A stretch of DNA of 64,000 bases from Calothrix sp. PCC 7507 (GTDB lineage Bacteria; Cyanobacteriota; Cyanobacteriia; Cyanobacteriales; Nostocaceae): the NCBI RefSeq assembly GCF_000316575.1, contig NC_019682.1, forward strand, positions 4,028,001 through 4,092,000, given 5' to 3'. The translations under genes and the position numbers were made by a program. This document shows positions 62,842 through 64,000 of the stretch, piece by piece. Below the pieces are notes generated by a model that was given only the letters and a program-made list of their open reading frames with translations, was not told where the DNA came from and ran no database searches. How positions within the stretch are numbered: the stretch's first letter is position 1; each line of letters opens with the position of its first letter.

Positions 62842-64000
62842 ATGACATTTTGGTTTCTCCTGGTACTGGGATTAGTTACTTATTTAATGGTGCAGCGCAT
62901 TGTCGCTCATAACACCCGCACACCAGTCTGGCTGTTGTGGCTGGTTTTAATGACACCAGCACTGGTATGGACGGTGTGGGTAGCAATATATGGAGAGAAA
63001 CAACCTCCGTCACGACCATTGATACTATTAATGTTATGGTTGATAGTCATCTGTCCCCCGTTATTCTGGTTGTTGTTTCGGTTGGGTCGTTACTCATCAA
63101 AGGAGTTTCAGACTGAACTACCAGCCCCAGAATCACCATCAGCCAACCATCCTACCGCAGAACCAGTACCAGTGCATCCCATTGAGCCAACGGAAGAAAC
63201 CCAACTGCGAAATTGTTTTCCTTGGTCTGTATACTACATCCAAAACATTGAGTATAGACCCCAAGCTGTGATTTGTAGGGGTCAGCTGAGGACTACGGCA
63301 AATAATGCGTACCAACAAATTAAGGCAAATATCGAAGCCCAATTTGGCGATCGCTTCTTGCTAATCTTTCAAGAAGGTAACAATAATAAGCCTTTTTTTG
63401 TGCTTGTTCCCAATACTCAAGCAGCTAAACAAGCAAATACAAGCAATCCAGAACAGCTAACTCGTCCAGGATTAGCCCTGCTATTGTTAGTAGCTACTTT
63501 GATCACTACTACCTTGGTGGGAGCGCAAAATGCTGTTGCTACTCTCCCGCCTATATGGAAACTTCCCTCTTTAGCACAAACTATTTTATCTAATCCCGCT
63601 GTCTTGCTGCCAGGATTGCCCTATGCATTAGGGCTAATGACGATTTTGGGTATTCATGAACTAGGTCACTATTTAACAGCTAGGTTCTACAAAATTCGCT
63701 CAACCTTGCCTTACTTTATCCCTATGCCTTTTTTCTTGGGAACCTTTGGTGCATTTATTCAAATGCGTAGTCCTATTCCCAATCGCAAAGCTTTATTTGA
63801 TGTGAGTATCATGGGTCCAATTGCAGGCTTTATCGCTACCTTGCCTGTAATAATTTGGGGCTTGGCTCATTCTGATATAGTTCCCCTAAACGAGAAAACA
63901 GGCTTGTTGAATCCCGAAGCGCTGAATCCAAAATATTCAATTTTATTAGCGCTGCTCTCAAAACTAGCACTAGGAGGCGCATTAACGCCAAAATCTGCTA
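62842..64000 (+). CDS. Site-2 protease-family membrane metalloprotease (partial)
   Basis: The 5' 1159 bp of a gene that runs past the window edge with no stop seen. It encodes an M50 zinc protease of the EGY type: three N-terminal spans with a long soluble domain between them (CFPWSVYYIQNIEYRPQAVI, AYQQIKANIEAQFGDRFLL), then spans with zinc motif HELGH at 272-276 (ILGIHELGHYLTARFYKIRS) and FIPMPFFLGTFGAFIQMRSP. The second zinc-ligand motif (NxxPxxxLDG) would lie beyond 64000. EGY proteins in plastids affect thylakoid and chloroplast development. Confidence 0.88.
   Translation, partial: MTFWFLLVLGLVTYLMVQRIVAHNTRTPVWLLWLVLMTPALVWTVWVAIYGEKQPPSRPLILLMLWLIVICPPLFWLLFRLGRYSSKEFQTELPAPESPSANHPTAEPVPVHPIEPTEETQLRNCFPWSVYYIQNIEYRPQAVICRGQLRTTANNAYQQIKANIEAQFGDRFLLIFQEGNNNKPFFVLVPNTQAAKQANTSNPEQLTRPGLALLLLVATLITTTLVGAQNAVATLPPIWKLPSLAQTILSNPAVLLPGLPYALGLMTILGIHELGHYLTARFYKIRSTLPYFIPMPFFLGTFGAFIQMRSPIPNRKALFDVSIMGPIAGFIATLPVIIWGLAHSDIVPLNEKTGLLNPEALNPKYSILLALLSKLALGGALTPKSA

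Overview
The window is a piece of chromosome from a filamentous, heterocyst-type cyanobacterium (Nostocales: Nostoc, Anabaena or a close relative such as Calothrix or Tolypothrix; species not determinable by eye). Evidence: thylakoid genes petB, petD, ndhN and ctpA; the plastid-type genes ycf46, ycf35 and CGLD27; a CyaB-type GAF-GAF-PAS adenylate cyclase; sulfolipid genes sqdB and sqdX; the NucA/NuiA nuclease and inhibitor pair; many HIP1 octamers (GCGATCGC); and 7-8 bp short tandem repeats plus several families of small inverted-repeat elements in the spacers. No rRNA, CRISPR array, prophage or intact insertion sequence was seen. One tRNA gene (initiator tRNA-fMet) is present.

Layout. 1-5.1 kb: recO, deoC, a decayed C5-methyltransferase tail, a small hypothetical gene, a membrane-linked GTPase and a HigBA-type toxin-antitoxin pair. 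5.4-7.5 kb: tRNA-fMet, asparaginase II, CGLD27 and rsfS. 8.4-9.7 kb: a WcaI-like glycosyltransferase. 10.9-16.3 kb: a polar amino-acid ABC transporter (natF-natG-natH, then bgtA after a spacer crowded with small mobile-type repeats). 16.8-25.5 kb: a secreted hypothetical, YbjN and DUF3318 proteins, queE, a STAS-sugar transferase fusion, ndhN, nucA facing nuiA, a GNAT acetyltransferase and a DUF3172 protein. 25.5-30.7 kb: two CPA2 cation/proton antiporters, the first followed by two envelope genes. 31-37 kb: a membrane protein, an SGNH hydrolase, a CPBP protease, an FHA-flavoprotein fusion, an FHA-zinc ribbon protein and endonuclease V. 37.8-39.1 kb: an apparently solitary C5 DNA methyltransferase. 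39.2-46.5 kb: the outer-membrane cluster purC-bamA-lpxC-fabZ-lpxA-lpxB, read on the minus strand. 47-53.2 kb: a small conserved protein, the adenylate cyclase, sqdX, sqdB and a lipoprotein. 53.5-55.9 kb: a ribbon-helix-helix/CxxC protein, ycf46 and ycf35. 56-62.7 kb: a zinc-ribbon membrane protein, a glycosyltransferase, an RsbW-like kinase, petD and petB facing away from ctpA, and an MBL-fold protein. 62.8 kb to the edge: the 5' part of a site-2 protease gene.

Most of this is ordinary housekeeping and cell-envelope sequence. The parts most worth a second look are the tail-to-tail nucA/nuiA pair with its interface residues conserved, the FHA-flavoprotein/FHA-zinc-ribbon neighbours, the STAS-glycosylphosphotransferase fusion, the small regulator-like gene beside ycf46-ycf35, the antiporter/AMIN three-gene unit, and the nest of three different inverted-repeat elements between natH and bgtA. 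No clear new multi-gene defence or biosynthetic system was found. All functional calls come from reading motifs and remembered family features; no database search was run.
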